Source of the DNA: Clostridia bacterium | Lineage (GTDB): Bacteria; Bacillota; Clostridia; Oscillospirales; Feifaniaceae | Assembly (NCBI GenBank): GCA_017517965.1 | Contig: JAFWXR010000037.1 | Span: 145,764-209,763 of the forward strand | Direction of reading: 5' to 3' | Length of the DNA: 64,000 bases | Shown: positions 51,732 to 59,265 of the stretch, piece after piece | Numbering within the stretch: position 1 is the first letter of the stretch | How the letters are laid out: each line of letters opens with the position of its first letter | Notes under the pieces: model-generated | The model's database searches: none | Told to the model about the DNA's origin: nothing | The model's input: only the letters and a program-made list of their open reading frames with translations | Program-made: the position numbers and the translations under genes

Positions 51732-52391
51732 GTGTTTTTGTTTTTTTTCTTGATAGAGCATGCAGAAATTATGATCATTATTATAATATTGCTTGCATTT
51801 CACGGTATATGTAAAGAATATGAAAGAAAAAGCTTACTGCCCTCTGAGTTTTTTTTGAGATATATTAAACCGTGTGCAAATGTTGCATGGCTCATATGTG
51901 AATTCGTTTTTTCCTTTATTTTTTTCGATTTAAGTGTTTTTAAAGCGGGCGAGGATTATGTTACTTTTTTACATCATGAGGTAATAGGGCATCTCTTTTA
52001 TGTTGAAGCAAAGAAAAATAGGTATGCGGTAAGTAAAAATTACCCTGTTCGTGATTTTGTGAACATCGCATATCCAAATGACATAAAAATGGGTGAAAGA
52101 ATTGCGACCTGTGTAATAGTGGCTTTGATTATTATGATTGCCATAAAGTTTGTGTATACCTATATAAAAGACGAAAGAAAAAATCTTATAAGCAGTCTGA
52201 CAGATTTTATGCTCACAGTTTTAGGACTTGAAATGCTTATTGCCGGTGACGAGTTTCTGCATGTTTTCTTTGCCTATACGGATATACGGTATTTTATTGT
52301 TACAAAATGGGTGTTTGTGATTTTGTACTTGCCGATATGGTGGTATGTGTCTTCAAAGTTGGCAAAAAGGAAAAAAGCAATTAAAACGTAA
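51732..52391 (+). CDS. Four-helix membrane protein, cargo array member 3
   Basis: 219 residues from GTG 51732 with the leader AAACGTAAAGGGGGCGGTTTTGTG. Very AT-rich with runs of T. It shares KESLLPSEFFLRYIKPCANVAW with the matching segment of members 1 and 2 and ends with TKWVFVILYLPIWWY. A degenerate fourth leader AAACGTAAGGGGCGGG (52386) follows with no gene behind it. Confidence 0.62.
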   Translation: MFLFFFLIEHAEIMIIIIILLAFHGICKEYERKSLLPSEFFLRYIKPCANVAWLICEFVFSFIFFDLSVFKAGEDYVTFLHHEVIGHLFYVEAKKNRYAVSKNYPVRDFVNIAYPNDIKMGERIATCVIVALIIMIAIKFVYTYIKDERKNLISSLTDFMLTVLGLEMLIAGDEFLHVFFAYTDIRYFIVTKWVFVILYLPIWWYVSSKLAKRKKAIKT

Positions 52392-52403
52392 GGGGCGGGG
52401 AGT

Positions 52404-52485
52404 GCAATTCGGAATTCATTGAATTGCGGGACGGATAAATCCGTCCCCTACGTCCCGAAAAAACGAGGCAAAGAAGCCCTCTTTT
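52404..52485. repeat. Right-flank repeats of the phage-like block
   Basis: AATTCGGAATTCATTGAATTGCGGGACGGATAAATCCGTCCCC, then a small imperfect hairpin GAGGC-AAAGAA-GCCCTC with a T-run that may act as a terminator. The same AATTCGG + GGGACGGAT combination lies at the left flank (33275-33318). Confidence 0.65.
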
Positions 52486-52488
52486 TTA

Positions 52489-52517
52489 TTGCAAAAATAT
52501 ATATAATGTGATAGAAT
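52489..52517 (+). promoter_or_regulatory. Promoter of the DUF1846 gene
   Basis: TTGCAA (52489), 17 bp, TAGAAT (52512), 34 bp before the ATG; a good T-tract hairpin precedes it. Confidence 0.6.
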
Positions 52518-52550
52518 AAAGAATAGTTTTTTTAAATGAGGTAGTAAGCA

Positions 52551-54038
52551 ATGTGGCAGATAGGTTTTGATAACGAGGCGTATATACAAAAGCAGTCCGA
52601 GCAGATTCGTAAGCGTATAAAGGAATTCGGCGGCAAGCTTTATCTTGAGTTCGGCGGCAAGCTTTTTGACGATTATCATGCCTCCCGTGTTCTGCCGGGA
52701 TTCAAGCCCGACAGTAAGGTGCTCATGCTTAAAAATCTCGGTGAGGACGTTGAGGTTGTTATCGTAATCAGCGCACTTGACATAGAAAAAAACAAGGTGC
52801 GTGGCGACCTTGGTATCACGTATGACAGTGACGTGCTTCGTCTTATAGACGCTTTCCGTGAAATCGGGCTCTACGTGGGCAGCGTCGTTATATCAAAATT
52901 CAAGGAACAGCCGTCTGCAATGGCTTTCAAGAAGAAACTTGAAAGTCTCGGTATGAAGGTCTATCTCCACAGGCTTATTGACGGTTATCCGCTCAACGTG
53001 TCCCACGTTGTGAGTGAGGAAGGCTTTGGAAAGAACGAATTTATCGAAACGTCAAGACCGCTCGTAGTTGTGACCGCACCCGGTCCCGGCAGCGGAAAGA
53101 TGGCGACCTGTCTTTCACAGTTATATCACGATTATCTTCACGGTGTTTCGGCAGGCTATGCCAAGTTTGAGACATTCCCGATATGGAATATTCCCTTAAA
53201 GCACCCCGTAAATCTTGCTTACGAGGCGGCAACTGCCGATCTTGACGACGTCAATATGATTGACCCGTATCATCTTGAAGCATACGGTGAAACAACGGTA
53301 AATTACAACAGGGACGTTGAGGTTTTCCCCGTACTTCGCACGATGTTTGAAAAGATTCTCGGACAGAGTCCGTATAAATCACCCACGGATATGGGTGTAA
53401 ATATGGCAGGCAACTGCATTGTTGATGATGAGGCGGTTAAAAAAGCCTCAAGGGATGAGATTGTACGCCGTTATTTCTCGGCTCTGTGCGAACAGCGTAT
53501 GGGCAGGGGAAGTAAAGAGGCGGTTAATAAAATTGAATTGCTTATGAATCAGGCAGGCGTCTGCGTTTCCGACCGTGCGGTAGTAACCGCCGCTTATGAA
53601 AAGACGAAGGCGTCGGATATGCAACCCGTCGTTGCCATAGAACTTCCTGACGGACAGATTGTGACGGGCAGGAACAAAAATCTGCTCGGTGCGTCTGCGG
53701 CGGCACTTCTCAATGCGGTAAAGGTGCTCGGCGGTATTGACGATGACGTATATTTAATATCACCCGAGGTTATCGAGCCGATACAGAAGCTCAAGACCGA
53801 GATACTCGGCAACCATAATCCGAGGCTTCATTCGGACGAGGTGCTCATAGCGCTTACCGTGTCAGCGGCGCAGAGCGAGGTTGCATCACTTGCCACAAAA
53901 CAGCTTAAAAAGCTTCGTAACTGTGAGGCACATTCAACGGTCATTCTCTCACAGGTTGACCTTGACGTATACAGAAAACTGGGCATCAACGTAACGTGTG
54001 AGCCCAAGCACCAGACGAAAAAACTTTACCATAAATAA
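52551..54038 (+). CDS. DUF1846 family protein
   Basis: 495 residues. The whole protein matches the DUF1846 pattern: GFDNEAYIQKQSEQIRKRI, LYLEFGGKLFDDYHASRVLPGF, VTAPGPGSGKMATCLSQLYHD (a P-loop-like stretch), FPIWNIPLKHPVNLAYEAATADL, GVNMAGNCI and QVDLDVYRKLGINVTCEP. It is a conserved cytoplasmic protein of Firmicutes and Actinobacteria with unknown biochemical role. It marks the return to core chromosome after the phage-like block. Its own promoter and terminator make it monocistronic. Confidence 0.93.
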   Translation: MWQIGFDNEAYIQKQSEQIRKRIKEFGGKLYLEFGGKLFDDYHASRVLPGFKPDSKVLMLKNLGEDVEVVIVISALDIEKNKVRGDLGITYDSDVLRLIDAFREIGLYVGSVVISKFKEQPSAMAFKKKLESLGMKVYLHRLIDGYPLNVSHVVSEEGFGKNEFIETSRPLVVVTAPGPGSGKMATCLSQLYHDYLHGVSAGYAKFETFPIWNIPLKHPVNLAYEAATADLDDVNMIDPYHLEAYGETTVNYNRDVEVFPVLRTMFEKILGQSPYKSPTDMGVNMAGNCIVDDEAVKKASRDEIVRRYFSALCEQRMGRGSKEAVNKIELLMNQAGVCVSDRAVVTAAYEKTKASDMQPVVAIELPDGQIVTGRNKNLLGASAAALLNAVKVLGGIDDDVYLISPEVIEPIQKLKTEILGNHNPRLHSDEVLIALTVSAAQSEVASLATKQLKKLRNCEAHSTVILSQVDLDVYRKLGINVTCEPKHQTKKLYHK

Positions 54039-54043
54039 AAAAT

Positions 54044-54068
54044 GCTCTCCGATAAGGAGAGCTTTTTT
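54044..54068 (+). terminator. Terminator of the DUF1846 gene
   Basis: GCTCTCC-GATAA-GGAGAGC followed by six T. Confidence 0.88.
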
Positions 54069-54073
54069 ATTTA

Positions 54074-54190
54074 ATTCGGAATGCGTAATGCGGAATTCGG
54101 AATTATGGTAGAAATTCCTTGACGGAATTTCATTTAAATAATTTTTGATGCAATCAAAAATTTTCCTTAATTACGAATTACGAATTCCTA
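54074..54190. repeat. AATTCGG runs and two mini-hairpins
   Basis: AATTCGGAATGCGTAATGCGG, GAAATTCC/GGAATTTC, AATTTTTGAT-GCA-ATCAAAAATT, and a reverse AATTACGAATTACGAATTCC run that encodes the end of larA. Confidence 0.75.
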
Positions 54191-55459
54191 ATTCCGAATT
54201 ACAACCGACACTCCGTCGGGGATTGCTGTTATAGATGCATTTTCGCCGACAAGTTTTTTAGCCATTTCGAGTGCTTCGGGGAGTGAGTGTGCAGGCGTCA
54301 TATGGAATGACTTTATGAGGCTGTCGGGCGCATCCGAAATATAGATGACCGTTGCCTTGAGCAGTATACGGCATAAAATCTGCGATTCCCACTGGTCAGC
54401 GATAGTTTCGTCCCTGTCACGCTTTAAAATGGAGTCGTAAATTTTCTGTGTATCGGGCTCGTCATTGAAGGTATTATAGAAGCCTTCACCGCCGTGACCG
54501 TCACTTGACGATGCAAGCATTATGATGACACCGCCGTCTTTTACGGTAGCCTCAGCCGCCGTCATACCCTTAACAGCCTGATATATATTCTGGTCAAGCG
54601 GATAACCGCCGTTTGTTGTAATTACGATGTCGGAGGGGACAGCCTTTGCACCGCACAGACCTGATAAGAATTCAACACCCTTTGCGTGAGCAGCCTCAAG
54701 GTCACCCGCAACGGCGTAGATAGCATCCTTTTTCTCGTTTATGACCACGTTTACGATGTAACACAGACCTGCCGTTTTAGCGGCGTAGAGCATATCAATG
54801 TGAAGGGGATTGCCCTCGATTATACCCGTTCTCGCCTTATCCGAAGCGATAAACTCGGCACAGTGGTTTGCAAGCACCGTTCTGCGTGCCGCAACGCCGG
54901 GCAGAACGCTCTTTCTTCCGCCCGAGAAGCCTGCGAAAAAGTGAGGCTCGATAAAGCCTTCGGATACGAGCAGGTCAGCCTCATAGGCGATTTTATTTAT
55001 GACACATTCACCGCCCGAGGGGAGTGTGCCGATATTTACAAGCATATCCTCGTCAAGACAGTCGTGGACGTATATTTTTTCGTTGTTTACAATGTCCTCA
55101 CCGAACTTGAAAACGAGTTCATCCCTCGTCGTGCCTCTGTGAAAGCCCGTTGCAATGAGTATCGTTATGTCGGCATCGGGGTTGCCCTGCCTGATTTCTT
55201 CAAGCATGGAGGGCATAATCACCTTGCTCGGTACAGGGCGAGTATGGTCGGAGGCGATGATGCAGACCTTTTTCTTGCCCTTTGCAAGTTCACAAAGCCT
55301 CGGTGAGCCGATGGGGTTAGCCATAGCCTCACGCACGAGTGTCGTACCGTCCTTTTCGCATTTGTAGTCGTGAATGCCCGACGTCAGAACGGCGGCAAGA
55401 TTTTCGTTTTCGAAATCGTAGGTAACGGTGTCTTTACCGTAAGGAAAATTAACTTTCAT
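54188..55459 (-). CDS. larA: Lactate racemase family protein (LarA-like, nickel-pincer type)
   Basis: 423 residues. The LarA landmarks are SDHTRPVPSKVIMPSML, ATGFHRGTTRDE, HDCLDEDML, IEPHFFAGFSGGRKSVLPG and GHGGEGFY. The family isomerises lactate or other 2-hydroxy acids with a nickel-pincer nucleotide. Several LarA homologues act on other substrates, so specificity is open. The cofactor genes larB, larC and larE are not in the window. ATG 55459, with AAAGGA upstream, is preferred to a TTG two codons earlier. It overlaps rluD-type by 11 bp. The final VIRN and stop are repeat-encoded. Confidence 0.85.
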   Translation of the reverse strand: MKVNFPYGKDTVTYDFENENLAAVLTSGIHDYKCEKDGTTLVREAMANPIGSPRLCELAKGKKKVCIIASDHTRPVPSKVIMPSMLEEIRQGNPDADITILIATGFHRGTTRDELVFKFGEDIVNNEKIYVHDCLDEDMLVNIGTLPSGGECVINKIAYEADLLVSEGFIEPHFFAGFSGGRKSVLPGVAARRTVLANHCAEFIASDKARTGIIEGNPLHIDMLYAAKTAGLCYIVNVVINEKKDAIYAVAGDLEAAHAKGVEFLSGLCGAKAVPSDIVITTNGGYPLDQNIYQAVKGMTAAEATVKDGGVIIMLASSSDGHGGEGFYNTFNDEPDTQKIYDSILKRDRDETIADQWESQILCRILLKATVIYISDAPDSLIKSFHMTPAHSLPEALEMAKKLVGENASITAIPDGVSVVIRN

Positions 55460-56327
55460 AAACAAGTCCTTTCATATCTTCAGGCAGCGGTGCCTCAAAG
55501 GTGACACGTTTGCCTCTGTAATCAAATTCTATTTTGCAGGCGTGCAGAGCAGGCCGTGAAATGAGGCTTTTATCCTCCGTTCCGTAGAGGAAATCGCCCG
55601 TTATTGAGTGCCCGATATAAGCCGAGTGCACCCTTATCTGATGCGTTCTTCCCGTCGTTATCGTAAAACGCACGAGAGAGCGGTTATTATGCTCTTTTAC
55701 TACCTCAAAAAAGGTTTTTGCACTTTTACCGTCAGAACGCACCTCACGTTTTATGACCGAGCCTTCGACTCTTCCAATAGGTGCGTCAATGACACCGCTT
55801 TTCTGCTCAAAAATCCCGTCACAAATGCCGAGATACTCTTTTGTAAAGGTCGTGTGAAGTTGCGAAGAAAGCCGTGCGCATATATCGGCATTCTTTGCAA
55901 TCACCATAAGACCCGAAGTGCCCTTGTCAAGACGGTTTACGGGACGGAAAATCATATTTTTATACCTGTAGGCGACAATGTTTGCCACCGAGTCGGTATG
56001 ATGATTCTGCGAAGGGTGAACGGGCATACCGCCCTCCTTGTTGATGACTAAAATTTCATCATCTTCAAAAATTATATCAAGATTGCCGTCTACCGCCTCA
56101 ACGCCCGAAGAAAACTCGTCATCACTTTCGGTTGTGAGCGTAAGCTTTTCACCGCCGCGGAGAATATAGTCGGTATGAACTTCTCTGCCGTCAATGCAGA
56201 TACCGCCTTCTCTGTACTTGGCACGTTTCACAAGCCCTGCCGAGAGCGAGAGATTATATCTTAAATAATCACGAAGTGCCGTTCCTGCACAGTCAGACGG
56301 GACGGTAAATTCCATTAAATGTTTCAT
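55449..56327 (-). CDS. RluA-family pseudouridine synthase
   Basis: 292 residues. An N-terminal S4-like RNA-binding part, then the catalytic motif RPVNRLDKGTSGLMVIAKN (catalytic Asp in RLD), TFTKEYLGIC and TTGRTHQIRVHSAYIGHSI. It converts uridine to pseudouridine in rRNA or tRNA; the RluA, RluC or RluD site cannot be fixed. Neither ATG 56327 nor ATG 56315 has a clear Shine-Dalgarno sequence, and a TATAAT lies only 8 bp before the first, so a very short or leaderless mRNA is possible. Confidence 0.9.
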   Translation of the reverse strand: MKHLMEFTVPSDCAGTALRDYLRYNLSLSAGLVKRAKYREGGICIDGREVHTDYILRGGEKLTLTTESDDEFSSGVEAVDGNLDIIFEDDEILVINKEGGMPVHPSQNHHTDSVANIVAYRYKNMIFRPVNRLDKGTSGLMVIAKNADICARLSSQLHTTFTKEYLGICDGIFEQKSGVIDAPIGRVEGSVIKREVRSDGKSAKTFFEVVKEHNNRSLVRFTITTGRTHQIRVHSAYIGHSITGDFLYGTEDKSLISRPALHACKIEFDYRGKRVTFEAPLPEDMKGLVYES

Positions 56328-56386
56328 AGACTCAATTATACACTAAACGATAACATATTTCTACACCATATTTAATAAACTGTACT

Positions 56387-57811
56387 ATGAATAAGATTTT
56401 GAAAAGTACGTTTATTTTATTTATAGGTACACTCGTTGTCAAGAGCATAGGAATGTATTTTCGCAGTACGCTTTCGGTTTCACTCGGCAGCGAGGGTATG
56501 GGCATTTATGAAATGATATTTTCGGTATATCTGCTCATCGTCACACTTGCCTATTCGGGAGTCAATATTGCGGTGGTAAGGCTGTCAGGTGAGGGTAAAA
56601 TTTACGGGCGGAGCCTTGTTTTCACGGCACAAAGACTTATCGTGCCGTTATCCGTTGCCGTGGGTGGAGTTTTGTTTGCGGTTGCACCGTTTGTCGCAGA
56701 AACTCTGCTCAAAGCGCAGGCTGCTACGGCACCGCTTAAAATACTTTCGTTTTCCGTGCCCTTTATGTCGCTGTCGATATGCTTTTCGTCGTGGTATATC
56801 GGGCAGGGGAATACGGCAGTGCCCGTTCTCTGCCAGATAGCAGAGCAGACACTTCGCATAATCATACTCAAAACCATGCTTAAAATGGGGGCACTACCGC
56901 TTGTGGCGTGTGCCTGGGCGATGAGTATGGGAGAGGTGCTTTCCTGCATCTTCATAGGTGCGGTATTTTTAAGAAGCGGCGGCAGACGTGGTCGTGTAAA
57001 GAGGGGCATAGTGCCCAAAATTCTTGAAATTTGCGTCCCTGTCGGACTTGGCAATTATCTCTCGTCGGGTATCGGCACGGCTGAAAACATTCTTTTTCCG
57101 AGAATGCTCTCTCGCCATTCGGACAATGCCCTTTCACAGTACGGTATGCTCAGCGGTATGGTAATGCCCATGATAACCTTTCCGTCGGCACTGCTGACCT
57201 CGCTTTCGACGGTGCTTATGCCGTCGGTCGCCAAAAGCGGTGACGGGAGGGAGGTAAAGCCCTATCTTGATTTCACACTCAAAGCAAGTGTGCTCATTGC
57301 ATCAATTTTTTTATTTTTTCCGTACCGACTCGGTTCTGCAATATACTCGTCCGTAAGGGTGGGACAGTATGTGGGCAGACTCTCTTTTATCGTGCCTCTT
57401 ATGTATACCGAAAGCATAATTTCCTCTGCCTTAAACGGTCTTGGCAAACAGCGATTTCTGGTTATTATAAACAGTGCAGAGCAGGTTGCAATGCTTTTCG
57501 TAATACTGTTTTTGGTGCCAAAGTGGGGGCTTACCGCCTATATCGGTGCGATGTTTGCAGGTGCAGGCATTACCTGCTTTATAAAACTGTGTGTGATGCT
57601 TAAAATTTCCGACTTTTCTTTTGATATAGCAGGTATGCTTGTAATCCCCGTGCTCTGTGCGGCATTTTCGGGCATCACCGCAAAGGCTGTGTGTGCTCAT
57701 TTTCTGTGGGGCAGGGTGAGCCTTGTTCTCGACCTTGTAATCGGTATCATCATCCACGCCACCGTGTATCTTATTTTGATGAAAATATTTAATAAAAAAA
57801 GAACCTCGTAA
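56387..57811 (+). CDS. MOP-superfamily flippase, SpoVB / oligosaccharide flippase type
   Basis: 474 residues with ~14 membrane segments. The start LKSTFILFIGTLVVKSIGMYFRSTLSVSLGSEGMGIYEM and the middle VPVGLGNYLSSGIGTAENILFPRML with MPMITFPSALLTSLSTVLMPSVA match SpoVB-like polysaccharide biosynthesis proteins of Clostridia. These flip lipid-linked wall precursors, in sporulation for the spore cortex. A role in sporulation is plausible given spoIIE but not proven. It is divergent from rluD and ends in a terminator. Confidence 0.88.
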   Translation: MNKILKSTFILFIGTLVVKSIGMYFRSTLSVSLGSEGMGIYEMIFSVYLLIVTLAYSGVNIAVVRLSGEGKIYGRSLVFTAQRLIVPLSVAVGGVLFAVAPFVAETLLKAQAATAPLKILSFSVPFMSLSICFSSWYIGQGNTAVPVLCQIAEQTLRIIILKTMLKMGALPLVACAWAMSMGEVLSCIFIGAVFLRSGGRRGRVKRGIVPKILEICVPVGLGNYLSSGIGTAENILFPRMLSRHSDNALSQYGMLSGMVMPMITFPSALLTSLSTVLMPSVAKSGDGREVKPYLDFTLKASVLIASIFLFFPYRLGSAIYSSVRVGQYVGRLSFIVPLMYTESIISSALNGLGKQRFLVIINSAEQVAMLFVILFLVPKWGLTAYIGAMFAGAGITCFIKLCVMLKISDFSFDIAGMLVIPVLCAAFSGITAKAVCAHFLWGRVSLVLDLVIGIIIHATVYLILMKIFNKKRTS

Positions 57812-57823
57812 GGAGGTTCTTTT
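57797..57823. terminator. Terminator between the flippase and mscL
   Basis: AAAAGAACCTC / GAGGTTCTTTT with a short loop and T-run; suited to stop the flippase transcript. Confidence 0.82.
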
Positions 57824-57844
57824 CCTTAATTCCGAATTTTTGAA

Positions 57845-58237
57845 TTATAATTCCGAAGTGCAGTGAGCGCAACGTGTTGCTTCAATGGCAATCTCACTCT
57901 TGCAGTAGGGACATACCTTCGTCGTGGGTTCTGCAGGTGCTTCTTCCTTCTTCTTGCCCGAAACAAGCTTGTTTATAAAGCGGATAAGGCAGAAGAGGAT
58001 GAATGCCATTATAACGAAATTGATAACGGCTGAAAGAAAGTTTGTTGCGAATGTTGCAATGTCAGCACCCGTGAAGTCTGCCTGTCTTGTGATAAACTGG
58101 ATAAGCGGATTGATGAAGTTGTCAATAAGTGCCGTTACGATGCCTGAGAATGCACCGCCGATGATGATACCGACAGCCATGTCGATAACGTTGCCACGAA
58201 GGGCAAACGCCTTGAATTCTGCTAAAAACTTTTTCAT
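57845..58237 (-). CDS. mscL: Large-conductance mechanosensitive channel with C-terminal zinc ribbon
   Basis: 130 residues. The N-terminal MKKFLAEFKAFALRGNVIDMAVGIIIGGAFSGIVTALI is the MscL pore helix; a second membrane helix lies at ~residues 67-88. In place of the usual helical bundle end there is CPYCKSEIAIEATRCAHC, a small zinc-ribbon. The channel releases osmolytes on hypo-osmotic shock. It is 5 bp after mscS in the same operon. The residues SEL and the stop are encoded by an AATTATAATTC repeat. Confidence 0.93.
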   Translation of the reverse strand: MKKFLAEFKAFALRGNVIDMAVGIIIGGAFSGIVTALIDNFINPLIQFITRQADFTGADIATFATNFLSAVINFVIMAFILFCLIRFINKLVSGKKKEEAPAEPTTKVCPYCKSEIAIEATRCAHCTSEL

Positions 58238-58242
58238 AATGT

Positions 58243-59049
58243 TTACTCCTTATTTATTTTTATATCCATATGAGGATACGGAATTTCAACGCCGTTTTCG
58301 TCAAACGCCTTTTTGACGTTTTCGGTAAGGTCAAAATAGGTCGTCCAGTAATCTCCTGCATCAACCCACACACGAAGCACGAAGTCGAGCGAACTGTCGC
58401 TGTGTGCCGAAAGGCGTGTAAAGGGTGCAGGGTCTTTTTTTATCTGCGGTAATTTGTCACATTCGGCAAGCAAAAGTGATTTTACCTTTTCAATGTCGCT
58501 GTCGTATGCCACCGAGAAGGTGAGGTCAACACGTCTGTCGGATTTGCCGTTGTAGTTTACAACCGTAGAATTCGTGAGTGCGCCGTTAGGCAACGTAACC
58601 GTCTTGTTGTCAACCGTCACAATCACGGTGTAGAAAATGGAAATGCTTTCAACGACACCGCTGTACGCACCGTTTTCGATGAAATCACCCACCTTGAAGG
58701 GCTTGAAAAGAAGCAGCATAATACCGCCTGCAAGGTTTGAGAGTGAGCCCTGAAGTGCAAGACCGATAGCAACACCTGCCGAAGCAATCATGGTGATAAA
58801 GGTCGAGCCGGGGATGCCCAGCGTCATAGCCGCCGTGATTACGACGAGGATTTTAAGTGCAATACGAAGAAAACTCTTAAGAAACGTACGCACCGTAACG
58901 TCGATTTTGGCAAAGCCCTTTGATTTTTCGATTGATTTTGTAAGCACCTTGGTAAGTTTAAAGCCCACTACGAGAATGAGCACCGCATAAAGCAGTTTAA
59001 GACCGACCGTGGTTGCAAGTTGTGTGAGATAATGGATAAATTCTGACAT
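58243..59049 (-). CDS. mscS: Small-conductance mechanosensitive channel
   Basis: 268 residues with three N-terminal membrane helices; the pore-lining third helix has GVAIGLALQGSLSNLAGGIMLLLFKPFKVGD, followed by the beta domain (ENGAYSGVVESISIFYTVI, VTLPNGALTNSTVVNY) and the C-terminal domain ending PYPHMDIKI. It has a good AGGAG site. It is transcribed first in an mscS-mscL operon, an economical pairing for osmotic safety. Confidence 0.95.
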   Translation of the reverse strand: MSEFIHYLTQLATTVGLKLLYAVLILVVGFKLTKVLTKSIEKSKGFAKIDVTVRTFLKSFLRIALKILVVITAAMTLGIPGSTFITMIASAGVAIGLALQGSLSNLAGGIMLLLFKPFKVGDFIENGAYSGVVESISIFYTVIVTVDNKTVTLPNGALTNSTVVNYNGKSDRRVDLTFSVAYDSDIEKVKSLLLAECDKLPQIKKDPAPFTRLSAHSDSSLDFVLRVWVDAGDYWTTYFDLTENVKKAFDENGVEIPYPHMDIKINKE

Positions 59050-59094
59050 AACCGATTACTCCTTTAATCTGTATTGTAAATTTTGTTATGATTT

Positions 59095-59265
59095 GCACAT
59101 TTGTGCATGAATTGGCTTTGCCATGAATTGTGCTGACGCACATGAATTGAATTGCCACAATGCACCGTCAGGTGCAATTCATGAGCCGTTTGGCTCAATT
59201 CACGAAATCGTAGATTTCAATTCACGCCGTAAGGCAATTCATTGATGAAAACGAAAGTTTTCATC
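59095..59265 (-). repeat. Hairpin-string repeat, copy G (minus strand, most divergent)
   Basis: Read on the minus strand: GATGAAAAC-GTTTTCATC, GCC-GGC, GAAATC-GATTTC, GAGCC-GGCTC, GCACC-GGTGC, TGTGC-GCACA, TGGC-GCCA and TGCACA-TGTGCA, with (A/G)TGAATT or AATTCATG joiners. Most stems differ from the plus-strand copies but stay paired. It starts at the radical SAM stop codon. Confidence 0.88.

Noticed and set aside
33275-52460. AATTCGG plus GGGACGGAT sequences at both flanks of the phage block as attachment sites
   Set aside because: The same two repeats occur together at many unrelated sites (for example 20566-20620), so their presence at both edges is not specific. No integrase is present.
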